From: Caldifarciminota bacterium UBA3079
GTDB taxonomy: Bacteria > Hydrothermota > Tepidihabitantia > Tepidihabitantales > Tepidihabitantaceae
NCBI GenBank assembly: GCA_002366635.1
Contig: DFBN01000130.1
Span: 1 to 16,702, forward strand
Reading direction: 5' to 3'
Length of the DNA stretch: 16,702 nt
Part shown: positions 6,046 to 13,224 of the stretch, piece by piece
Position numbering within the stretch: position 1 is the stretch's first letter
Layout of the letters: every line of letters begins with the position of its first letter
Notes under the pieces: generated by a model
What the model was told of the DNA's origin: nothing
The model's database searches: none
The model's input: the letters and a program-made list of their open reading frames with translations, nothing else
Position numbers and translations under genes: made by a program

Positions 6046-7164
6046 ATGAACAAAAGTGGTTTTACTTTAATGGAGCTTCTGGTCGTATTATTGATTATCG
6101 GGGTGCTGAGTTCAGTGGCCATAAGGACGATTGATGCGACAAGGGACCGGGCCCTTTTCGACCAGACTACCAAGGAGTTGAAGCAACTGGTTTACGCAGT
6201 CGTGGGCAACCCTGATTTGACGATGGACGGCCGCCGGATTGATTTCGGATTCTATGGCGATATGGGACGACCTCCGAACGACTTGCGGGAACTGGTGGAA
6301 AATCCCACGAATGACCCGCACTGGCACGGTCCGTACATTCGGCGGGAGCTTACCGGTGACAGTGTTGGTTTCCTGCACGATGCCTGGGGGAACCCGTATA
6401 CTTATGACAAGAACAGCGGGGTTATTACTACGGTCGGCAACGGAAAGTATCCGATGACAACGCGGGTGGCCGACTCATTGCCCCAATTGATGAATAATAC
6501 GATTGTGGGTTATGTCACCGACACAGATAACAATCCGCCCGGAGATGCAAGCGTGGGCGTCTATTTGTTTCCCAGTAACGGAGGGGGAATGTTTTCTCCA
6601 GTAGGCAAAGGCGGTTACTACGAATTCTCTCAAAAAAAGGGCGATACGGTTCGCGTGGGTATACATCGGCTTGTGGCCCATTGTGGTGTTACCGATAGTA
6701 TCGTCCGCTGGGTAACGGTGGTTCCGCGAAGTAAGTGTGTGGTTGACTTTCGGTTCAGCAGACCGTTTCGCAACTTACTGAAGATGGTGGGGACGCCGCG
6801 GATTCCTGCAGGCGTCGATAGCTCAGGCTTTGAATTTGATGTGGTAAACAGACATGCGGAAAATATTACGGTCGATTTGATTCTTCTAGAATATATATCC
6901 GACACGGTTTACTTCCGGACTCTGGCTATTGACGGCAGCCCACAGACCCCTTATTATCCTCGACCGGATGATTCCCTGATCGGGCAAGGAGAAACGGCGC
7001 TAGTGGACCCGGCGGTTACAATAGCACCGGATTTAGCGCAGCGTGTGACATTCGGTTTCTTTGGGTTCGCTTCAACCCGGTCAGGAACCCTCAATGTCAA
7101 TATACACGGTAAGACTTTTCGCTTTCGATTCAATGACGGTTCCGAGATTACCGTCAAACCATGA
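6046..7164 (+). CDS. Large GspG-like pseudopilin with two extra beta domains
   Basis: Prepilin of 372 residues, more than twice the usual GspG length. Leader MNKSG, then FTLMELLVVLLIIGVL with Glu at mature position 5. The core (about 35-130) again has VGNPD (53-57), DMGRPP (72-77), HWHGPYIRR (92-100) and HDAWGNPY (111-118), so it is a tandem paralogue of the two genes before it. Residues 152-240 (IVGYVTDTDNNPPGDASV to WVTVVPR) look like the beta domain of the neighbour. Residues about 255-372 look like a further Ig-like sandwich (FEFDVVNRHAENITVDLILL, later TFRFRFNDGSEITV). Two mature cysteines (213, 231) fall in the first added domain. The function of the added domains is not known. Adhesion, or capping of the pilus tip, is a guess. 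Confidence 0.85.
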   Translation: MNKSGFTLMELLVVLLIIGVLSSVAIRTIDATRDRALFDQTTKELKQLVYAVVGNPDLTMDGRRIDFGFYGDMGRPPNDLRELVENPTNDPHWHGPYIRRELTGDSVGFLHDAWGNPYTYDKNSGVITTVGNGKYPMTTRVADSLPQLMNNTIVGYVTDTDNNPPGDASVGVYLFPSNGGGMFSPVGKGGYYEFSQKKGDTVRVGIHRLVAHCGVTDSIVRWVTVVPRSKCVVDFRFSRPFRNLLKMVGTPRIPAGVDSSGFEFDVVNRHAENITVDLILLEYISDTVYFRTLAIDGSPQTPYYPRPDDSLIGQGETALVDPAVTIAPDLAQRVTFGFFGFASTRSGTLNVNIHGKTFRFRFNDGSEITVKP

Positions 7165-7174
7165 CGGCTGACAT

Positions 7175-7181
7175 AAGGAGG
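7175..7181 (+). promoter_or_regulatory. Shine-Dalgarno for a TTG start
   Basis: AAGGAGG is followed after 4 nt by TTG at 7186. No ATG or GTG is available at a suitable distance, so this strong site supports TTG as the initiation codon of the PilM-PilN fusion. Confidence 0.75.
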
Positions 7182-7185
7182 AATA

Positions 7186-8784
7186 TTGGCTAAATTGTTT
7201 GGTGGTGGCGGCAAAGGAATCCTTTGTATTGATATAGGTTCAAATTCTGTGAAGTTTGTCAAGATGGAGGCTGGGCGTGTCGCTGATTACGGCTTGAAGG
7301 AAATCGGCGAGGCGTTTGATGTGCCGTCAATTCTGCGCGAGCTTATTAAGGATTATAATCCCCGGGAAGTCTATAGCTTTGTGTCAGGGCCTTCGGTAAG
7401 TCTGCGCCAGGCACCATTCCCGAAGATGAACCGTCGCGAGCTAAAGGATGCAATTCTACTGCGGCTGGAGAAGTATTCCCCGTTCGGCCTTGACGAGGCG
7501 ATTCTGGATTTCAAAACGCTAGGGCCGGTTCGGGAAGCGGGAACAATCAAAGATAATGTTATGGTGGTGGCGGCCCGGAAGGATGTGGTTTCAGACCATA
7601 TCTCAACATTGAAGAAAGCCGGGCTTGAACCCACAGCCCTCAGTGTCATCCCTTTTGCCCTTCAAGCAGCGGTCAAGAAGTTTGGACGCATCAGTCCAGA
7701 CGAGACCGTCTGCTTGCTGGATATCGGTGCCGAGTTTACCGACATCGTGTTCATGAAGGGCGAAAGGCTCGATTTGGCGCGTACTATTACCACCGCGGGG
7801 AACGCCATCACCGAGGCTATGACTGTCGCCATAACAACTGAAGAAGGACAGTTGGCCCTGGATGCTTATGATGCCGAGAATCTGAAGCGTCAGTATGGCA
7901 TTCCTTCAGAAGACAGCGAAGAGAAGTTACCTTCGGGTATCCTGGTGAAGCGTTTGGCTACCCTTCAGCGTCCGGCGTTGGAGCGGTTCGTTGCAGAGAT
8001 TAACCGGTCGATAGATTACTACCGAAGGGAATTCGGAGAATCGAAGATAGACCGGCTGCTGCTCTGCGGCGGCACCGCGGCGATGCGTGGTCTGAAGGAG
8101 TATACCCAGACGAATTTGGGTATCCCGAGTGAGATATTCGACCCGTTCAGTAATTTCAATTTCTATAAGAAAGGGACAAAACCTGAAGAGGAAATCGGTT
8201 ACCGGCTGGTAACTGCGCTGGGATTGTCTTACGACCACACTTCGGTTGACTTGTTGCCCGCGGAGATGAAGACCGGGAAATTTCAGGCCCAAGATGTGCG
8301 TTTGGTGACGGTTATTGGGATAATCTGGGTTGCTCTATTGGTGGTCATTTATGTTGTTCTGGCTGGCTGGTCCCAGGCTTCAGCCCACCAAGTCGGCCAG
8401 CTAAAGAGAGACTTGAAGGCTACGGAAGAGAGTAACCGGGAGTATTTCCAGTTGGAAAAGCAGGTCAAGGAAATTGAAACTAAACAACGCAGTCTGGCTG
8501 GCATTGTTGGTGAGAAGCTTCCTACGGTGCCATTGATGGCTTACCTGACCCGGGTTGTGCCTTCCAACATCCAGTTCAGCACACTATCTCTGGGTGGTAA
8601 CAGTGTCAAGATGACAGGTGTTGTATCGGGTGAACCTTTTCTACTCGATGTTGACCTTTCGCAGTTTATGATTGACCTCGAAAATACCTCCTGTTTCAAG
8701 CAGGTTCAACTAATCTCCAAGAATCGAACTACCCTCCAGGGAGAGACGGTTCTGGAGTTTGAGATTCAGTGCGTTACGGAGTAA
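7186..8784 (+). CDS. pilM: PilM-PilN fusion protein
   Basis: This 532-residue protein joins two pilus alignment-complex proteins that are usually separate. Residues 1-350 are PilM, an actin-like cytoplasmic ATP-binding fold: phosphate-1 motif CIDIGSNSVK (14-23), phosphate-2 motif LLDIGAEFTDI (177-187) and adenosine motif LLLCGGTAAM (291-300). Residues 354-532 are PilN-like: SVDLLPAE (353-360) corresponds to the INLLP peptide by which PilN docks on PilM, then a membrane helix (371-394), a coiled coil (about 400-440) and a periplasmic ferredoxin-like domain. The same layout occurs in GspL of type II secretion. Start TTG, fixed by its ribosome site. pilO follows after 3 nt, as expected. The conversion of a binding peptide into an internal linker is directly visible. 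Confidence 0.93.
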   Translation: MAKLFGGGGKGILCIDIGSNSVKFVKMEAGRVADYGLKEIGEAFDVPSILRELIKDYNPREVYSFVSGPSVSLRQAPFPKMNRRELKDAILLRLEKYSPFGLDEAILDFKTLGPVREAGTIKDNVMVVAARKDVVSDHISTLKKAGLEPTALSVIPFALQAAVKKFGRISPDETVCLLDIGAEFTDIVFMKGERLDLARTITTAGNAITEAMTVAITTEEGQLALDAYDAENLKRQYGIPSEDSEEKLPSGILVKRLATLQRPALERFVAEINRSIDYYRREFGESKIDRLLLCGGTAAMRGLKEYTQTNLGIPSEIFDPFSNFNFYKKGTKPEEEIGYRLVTALGLSYDHTSVDLLPAEMKTGKFQAQDVRLVTVIGIIWVALLVVIYVVLAGWSQASAHQVGQLKRDLKATEESNREYFQLEKQVKEIETKQRSLAGIVGEKLPTVPLMAYLTRVVPSNIQFSTLSLGGNSVKMTGVVSGEPFLLDVDLSQFMIDLENTSCFKQVQLISKNRTTLQGETVLEFEIQCVTE

Positions 8785-8787
8785 GCT

Positions 8788-9363
8788 ATGGGATTATTTG
8801 AGAGACGGATTTTGCTAATCGGGCTGGTGGTTTTCATACTGCTGGGCCTTTTTGCGTGGTTTGTGTTATATCAACCGCGGCTGCAGTCGCGGCACCGAAG
8901 CGTTGCTAAAATTGCCAACCTGACTAAGGAGCTCAAGGCAACCCGTGAACGTGTTAAGGGAATTGGACGTCTTCGACAGCGGCTGGTTGGGCTTGAGGAA
9001 GCGAAGACCGCATTTGAAGCTCGCATTATCCCGCGTTCGGGAATGCTGACCATGTTGCAACGCCTGGCCAAATTGGCGCAGGACAAAAAGGTCCGATTTC
9101 TTGAGATCAGCCCGCCAGGATTGGATACTTTGTTGCAGGAAGAAACTGTTTCTAAGCCAGTGCGGGCGGTTCCGTTCTATGTCACGGTTCAGGGGCGCTA
9201 TGTCGATGTAGGCAGGTATGTGGAGAGTTTGGGACGGTTCCCGTATTTCGTTCGCGTCCCGGATTTTGAGATAATCGCGCGGGAGGATATCCGTCCTGAA
9301 GTAGAAGTTAAGCTGCTGGTAGACCTGTATACTTCCAGCTTGGCTGCCGGAAGGCAACTGTGA
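8788..9363 (+). CDS. pilO: PilO, inner-membrane alignment protein
   Basis: Bitopic inner-membrane protein of 191 residues that pairs with PilN in the alignment complex. A short cytoplasmic start (MGLFERR) precedes one membrane helix (about 8-28). Then comes a basic coiled coil (about 38-80) and a periplasmic ferredoxin-like domain (about 84-182) containing FYVTVQGRYVDVGRYVESL, which matches the strand-helix pattern of PilO. The identity rests on this architecture and on its place directly after PilM-PilN. GspM would be the type II equivalent. GGAG lies 6 nt before the ATG. Confidence 0.88.
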   Translation: MGLFERRILLIGLVVFILLGLFAWFVLYQPRLQSRHRSVAKIANLTKELKATRERVKGIGRLRQRLVGLEEAKTAFEARIIPRSGMLTMLQRLAKLAQDKKVRFLEISPPGLDTLLQEETVSKPVRAVPFYVTVQGRYVDVGRYVESLGRFPYFVRVPDFEIIAREDIRPEVEVKLLVDLYTSSLAAGRQL

Positions 9364-9917
9364 GAAGAATTGTTCTGATAATAATTCTCGTCGCGGTAGT
9401 CGGTTTTGCCGGGTACATGCTGCTTCGCCCGCGAGGTTCTTCCGACGATTCTAAGAGTGCTTTGGCTGATACCAAGGGGACCAAGACAAAGAAGGTGCGG
9501 CAGAAGAGGGGAAGAACTGTCGGCCGTATCAAACCCAAGACCAAGGAGCAACTGAAGGCTGAGCGGAAGGCTAGGCGTAAAGAAGAACGACGTCGCAAGA
9601 AGGAGTTGAAGCGCCGAGAGCGGGAAAAGCGCCGTCGGCTAAAGCGTGCCCGTAAGAGTAGCCGCAGGCGGTCAAAGCGCCGTGGCAGAAAAGGGCAGGC
9701 TTATGCCGTAAGGGCGATTATTTCTTTGGGTGATGATAGTTATGCACTGGTCGACAGCCGTCGCGTCGGGGTAGGCGATGTAGTTATGGGACGCCGGATC
9801 GTAGCCATTAAACCTGACCGGCTTGAAGTTGAGGCATTCGGTAAGCTGACTACAGTCCGAGTCGGTGAGAGTTTGTTGCCTTTTTCTTACAGCACAAAGC
9901 GGAGACGGCGAGGTTAG
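9360..9917 (+). CDS. Hyperbasic membrane-anchored protein with PilP/GspC-like end
   Basis: Protein of 185 residues starting at GTG, overlapping the pilO stop by 4 nt. It has one N-terminal membrane helix (about 4-22), a very basic low-complexity stretch (42-112, in which 42 of 71 residues are Lys or Arg) and a small C-terminal domain (about 113-177). The latter reads YAVRAIISLGDDSYALVDSR, later GVGDVVMGRRIVAIKPDRLEV. This follows the order of PilP/GspC homology domains: a short strand with a named residue pair, a GD turn, then an I-x-P-D-x-L/V strand. It also resembles the C-terminus of the next gene's product. If the end domain is periplasmic, the basic stretch crosses the periplasm and could touch peptidoglycan or other acidic polymers. 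The positive-inside rule argues the other way, so topology is uncertain. Confidence 0.6.
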   Translation: MRRIVLIIILVAVVGFAGYMLLRPRGSSDDSKSALADTKGTKTKKVRQKRGRTVGRIKPKTKEQLKAERKARRKEERRRKKELKRREREKRRRLKRARKSSRRRSKRRGRKGQAYAVRAIISLGDDSYALVDSRRVGVGDVVMGRRIVAIKPDRLEVEAFGKLTTVRVGESLLPFSYSTKRRRRG

Positions 9918-9957
9918 ATTGAGATTTATGCTGGGGAGTATCCCAGGTTTAAAGAAG

Positions 9958-9964
9958 AAAGGAG
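9958..9964 (+). promoter_or_regulatory. Shine-Dalgarno for the TTG start of the PilP-like gene
   Basis: AAAGGAG lies 4 nt before TTG at 9969. The 51-nt gap in front of this gene is the largest inside the main operon. It also holds a weak CTGGG/CCCAG hairpin but no promoter. Confidence 0.7.
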
Positions 9965-9968
9965 TATT

Positions 9969-10481
9969 TTGAAACAGCGAATTTTGACCGTTCTAGGGTT
10001 GGCCGTTGCGGTGCTGGCACTTTATACCGTTGCTTTTAGAGCACGGCTTGGTGGCCTTTGGGTGTCGGCAGATGCGAGAGCCGCGACCGGACGGCTGCCG
10101 GCTGCCGTGGCAACTGAAGCTACTGGGTCCAAGGCAGTTGGTGCGGGCAGTGTGAGCGTTGCCCAAGGTAAGTCAGAGTCGACGGTTGAGAAGAAAGCTG
10201 GTGCTGCTGAAAGGAAGAACTTCTGGGATATGGCTGCGGTAGAACCGCCGGAAATATGGGGTAGCGACCCGTTCGTGCGCGATTGGGTGATGGTGAATGA
10301 GCTTGCAGAGCTGAACCTCAAAGCTATCACTATCGGCGGCGAAAAGGCCTACGCGTTGATAAACGACCAGATTCTTGAGGAAGGGGACCAAATCAGCGGT
10401 AAGCGTATTGTCCTTATCGAGAAAGACAAGGTTGTCCTTGAGCAGGGCGGAAGAACGTTCAACCTGTTACTGGGGGAGTAG
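9969..10481 (+). CDS. pilP: PilP/GspC-like alignment protein
   Basis: Protein of 170 residues with one N-terminal membrane helix (about 5-22), a low-complexity Ala/Ser/Thr-rich linker (about 33-82) and a C-terminal periplasmic domain. WGSDPFVRDW (97-106) corresponds to the DPF motif that opens PilP/GspC homology regions. It is followed by LKAITIGGEKAYALINDQIL, EGDQISGKR and VVLEQGGRTFNLLL, the usual beta pattern of PilP. The family links PilN/PilO to the first periplasmic domain of the secretin, and pilQ follows after 4 nt, which supports the call. Most PilP proteins are lipoproteins. This one has a membrane helix and no lipobox, as in GspC, so it could equally be named gspC-like. Confidence 0.75.
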   Translation: MKQRILTVLGLAVAVLALYTVAFRARLGGLWVSADARAATGRLPAAVATEATGSKAVGAGSVSVAQGKSESTVEKKAGAAERKNFWDMAAVEPPEIWGSDPFVRDWVMVNELAELNLKAITIGGEKAYALINDQILEEGDQISGKRIVLIEKDKVVLEQGGRTFNLLLGE

Positions 10482-10485
10482 AACT

Positions 10486-12078
10486 ATGAGAAAAACAGTG
10501 ATAGTCGCCTTAATGCTAGTCTGTGGGCTAGCCAGTTCCGTTATTGCAGAAGAGCAGGTAACCGTAACCGACATCGCGATTGACAAGTTGTTAGAAGGTG
10601 TCCGAGTGACCATTGCATGCGATGGGACTCCTAATGTGAGTTCGTTCATCTCAGAACAACCGCCCGCGGTAGTTCTGGATTTCATGAATGCGGTGGACAA
10701 GCTCGGACGGGAGCGGGTTAGCTCGAATTTCTATCCGGTGTCAGCAGTTACGGTAGAACCGAGTGAAGCTACTGCAGGTGTCCGGATTGCAGTCAGGCTT
10801 CACGATTTGGTAGAGCACCGGGTGACCCGGGAGAACGGTCTTGTGATGGTTGACTTGGGAACAACCCCGATTCCAGAAGTTCCTGTTCGAGAGGAATACA
10901 AGGACCCGTTCGTCGGAAAACGACTGACGCTTTATGTCAAGGATGCTGATATCAGCGATGTGTTGCGGATGATTTCCAGTCAGTTTGATTTGAATGTTCT
11001 TGTCACTCAGGATGTCAAATCCGTTGTGACGGTTCGGTTGAGCGATGTTCCGTTGCGGATAGGTCTGGATGCACTCCTGAAGGCGGGCATGTGTAATATG
11101 GTTGAGCAGGGTAACGGTATTATTGTAATTAAGCCTTTTAAGAAGGAAATGTACGGCGAAACCGAAACACGGATTTTCGACTTGGACTATACCGAAGCAG
11201 AAGATGCCGTGAAAACGGTCGAGAAAGTTCTCTCCAAGCGGGGTAATGCCGAAGTCGGGTACCGCCGTGTCGGTAAAGGCAGCGGTTCTGACCGAAGCGC
11301 AGTGATGATAGTGACCGACATCTCCGAGGGATTAGACCGGGTGGCGGACTTGGTGGCTGAGTTTGACCGACCGGTTCCGCAGATTGCCATTGAGGCGAAA
11401 TTTGTCGAGACTACCCATTCACTGGAGGACCGCTACGGTATTGACTGGACCTTAAGGGCTACGGCAAGAGGGGGTGCGTTCGACCCTAAGAAGGATTTCG
11501 GGATTCCTATTGTCTTTGACCAGATGGTCCTGGGCACGATTTCCCTCAGCGAGATGAACGCTTCGCTGGAGCTTATGGCGACGAGAGGAAATTCGAGGGT
11601 TCTGGCTAATCCGCGAACGATCACCCTGGATAACCAGTCTTCAACAGTGAGTATGGGAGTGCAGGTTCCCCTCAGAGAGATCCACAAGGACCCGAATACC
11701 GGCGAGATAACCTATACTTGGAGGACACGGTCCATTCCAATTTCCTTGGAAGTCACGCCCCACGTTACTTCCAATGGAATGGTTACGATGAAAGTTAAGC
11801 CCAGTGTTGAGGCGATAACAGGATGGGTCGGTTCTGCTGATGACCAGCAGCCGATTGTGGCAAAGCGCGAGGCCGAGACCCAGGTAACAGTCGGTGACGG
11901 CGAGGTTGTTGTTATCGGCGGTCTGGTCAAGGATGAGGAAACCCGTAGCGTTGGCAAGATTCCTCTACTTGGTGATATTCCTATTCTCGGGAATCTGTTC
12001 AAGAAGACATCGGTTAGACGAGAGAAGAACGATTTGGTGATTTTCATTATTCCTCATGTGATACCGGCGGAGGGCTAG
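10486..12078 (+). CDS. pilQ: PilQ, outer-membrane secretin
   Basis: Secretin of 530 residues that forms the outer-membrane pore for the pilus. A signal peptide (1-21, ending SSVIA) is followed by one AMIN domain (about 25-125, peptidoglycan binding). Next come a secretin/TonB short domain (about 146-217), an NolW-type N1 domain (about 227-297) and the secretin pore domain (about 300-527). The last includes ANPRTITLDNQ, the VGDGEVVVIGGL hairpin and the family motif IPLLGDIPILGNLF (492-505). It is on the short side for PilQ, with a single AMIN and a single N1 domain. The ATG at 10486 is chosen because it gives a clean signal peptide and has GGGAG upstream. An in-frame ATG at 10375 would add 37 non-signal residues overlapping the preceding gene. 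Confidence 0.95.
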   Translation: MRKTVIVALMLVCGLASSVIAEEQVTVTDIAIDKLLEGVRVTIACDGTPNVSSFISEQPPAVVLDFMNAVDKLGRERVSSNFYPVSAVTVEPSEATAGVRIAVRLHDLVEHRVTRENGLVMVDLGTTPIPEVPVREEYKDPFVGKRLTLYVKDADISDVLRMISSQFDLNVLVTQDVKSVVTVRLSDVPLRIGLDALLKAGMCNMVEQGNGIIVIKPFKKEMYGETETRIFDLDYTEAEDAVKTVEKVLSKRGNAEVGYRRVGKGSGSDRSAVMIVTDISEGLDRVADLVAEFDRPVPQIAIEAKFVETTHSLEDRYGIDWTLRATARGGAFDPKKDFGIPIVFDQMVLGTISLSEMNASLELMATRGNSRVLANPRTITLDNQSSTVSMGVQVPLREIHKDPNTGEITYTWRTRSIPISLEVTPHVTSNGMVTMKVKPSVEAITGWVGSADDQQPIVAKREAETQVTVGDGEVVVIGGLVKDEETRSVGKIPLLGDIPILGNLFKKTSVRREKNDLVIFIIPHVIPAEG

Positions 12079-12087
12079 GCCGGTGGT

Positions 12088-13218
12088 TTGCAGCCAAGTA
12101 TGGATATTGACGAACTCCTGCGATATGCAGCCAAGTATGGTGCCTCTGACCTTCACATAACGGTTGGTAACCCGCCCATTGTTCGGGTTAATGGGCGGCT
12201 GAAGAAAATTCCCGGGCCAGCGCTTACGCAGGCAGATGCGCAAGCGCTGGTTTACGCTATTCTCAGCGATGAACAACGGGCCGGCGTTGAACGAAAGCGA
12301 GAGCTTGACCTATCGTATACTTGGGGAACGGCGACCGGCCGCGCACCTGGAAGTGTAAGTCTCGAATATGTAACACCCGAGCGCATACGCGCCCGCGTCA
12401 ATGTCTTTCTGGACCTCAGCGGTATTGGTGCTGCCTTTAGAATAATCCCGGGTAAGATTCGTCCACTGGAAGAGTTACCTACTCCTGAGTCGGTGGCCGA
12501 GCGGACCCGCTGCCAGTCCGGTCTTGTTCTCGTTACCGGCCCGACTGGCTGTGGTAAATCTACTACCTTGGCGAGTATGATTGACAGGATTGACCAGGAG
12601 CGTTCGGCACGGATTATCACAATTGAGGACCCTATTGAATACATATTCCAAGGCAGGAATTGTCTTATCAGCCAGCGTGAAATCGGTACGCATTCCCGGT
12701 CTTTTGCCTTGGCGTTGCGGGCGTGTTTACGGGAAGACCCCGATGTGATCCTGGTGGGGGAAATGCGTGATTTGGAAACAATAAGCTTGGCATTGACTGC
12801 TGCGGAAACTGGGCATTTAGTTTTGTCGACCCTGCATACCAACAATGTAGCCCAGACAGTTGACCGGGTTATTGATGTTTTCCCGGCAGACCAGCATGAA
12901 TATGTCCGTCAGATATTCGCCAATGTCATTCAGGGAATAATTTCCCAAAAGCTGCTGTTGCGCAAGGACGGCCGGGGACGAATTGCAGCGATGGAAGTTC
13001 TGATCGTTACGCCCGCAGTGAGAAATATGGTTAGAGAGAACAAATCCCATCAGGTGTTTTCCTTGGTCCAGACCGGGTCGGAATACGGTATGCAAACGAT
13101 GGACCATTGTCTTGTGGAGCTCTTGCGCAAGGATTTGATTTCACCTGAGGTGGCATACGCTAATGCCAGGGATAAGAAGTTGTTCGTCCCACCACAGGGG
13201 GAGCTCAGAGGCGACTGA
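12088..13218 (+). CDS. pilT: PilT-family pilus retraction ATPase
   Basis: Hexameric motor ATPase of 376 residues, cytoplasmic, powering pilus retraction. The N-terminal PAS-like domain (about 5-115, SDLHITVG near residue 20) leads to the RecA-like core: Walker A GPTGCGKST (151-159), Asp box ITIEDPIEY (177-185), Walker B region DVILVGEMRD (219-228) and His box HLVLSTLHTN (243-252). AVRNMVR (310-316) matches the AIRNLIR motif that marks PilT rather than PilB. The protein also lacks the extra N-terminal domain of PilB. A stretch of about 18 residues (80-97) between the early strands is longer than in typical PilT. The start is uncertain: TTG at 12088 or ATG at 12100, neither with a good ribosome site, both touching a short direct repeat. 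It lies 9 nt after pilQ. Confidence 0.92.
   Translation: MQPSMDIDELLRYAAKYGASDLHITVGNPPIVRVNGRLKKIPGPALTQADAQALVYAILSDEQRAGVERKRELDLSYTWGTATGRAPGSVSLEYVTPERIRARVNVFLDLSGIGAAFRIIPGKIRPLEELPTPESVAERTRCQSGLVLVTGPTGCGKSTTLASMIDRIDQERSARIITIEDPIEYIFQGRNCLISQREIGTHSRSFALALRACLREDPDVILVGEMRDLETISLALTAAETGHLVLSTLHTNNVAQTVDRVIDVFPADQHEYVRQIFANVIQGIISQKLLLRKDGRGRIAAMEVLIVTPAVRNMVRENKSHQVFSLVQTGSEYGMQTMDHCLVELLRKDLISPEVAYANARDKKLFVPPQGELRGD
12089..12140 (+). repeat. 15-bp direct repeat across the pilT start
   Basis: TGCAGCCAAGTATGG occurs at 12089-12103 and again at 12126-12140, an offset of 37 bp. The first copy overlaps the proposed TTG start and contains the alternative ATG at 12100. The second encodes part of the N-terminal PilT helix (YAAKYG) in a different reading frame. 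Confidence 0.8.
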
Positions 13219-13224
13219 GAAGCA

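Noticed and set aside
9360-9917. Hyperbasic protein considered as a ribosomal or nucleoid protein
   Set aside because: It has a membrane helix at its N-terminus, a PilP-like end, and overlaps pilO by 4 nt within the pilus operon, so a role in that machine is more likely.
9924-9957. CTGGG/CCCAG hairpin in the largest gap of the pil operon as an internal terminator
   Set aside because: A five-pair stem with only GTTT after it is too weak, and the next gene clearly belongs to the same pathway.
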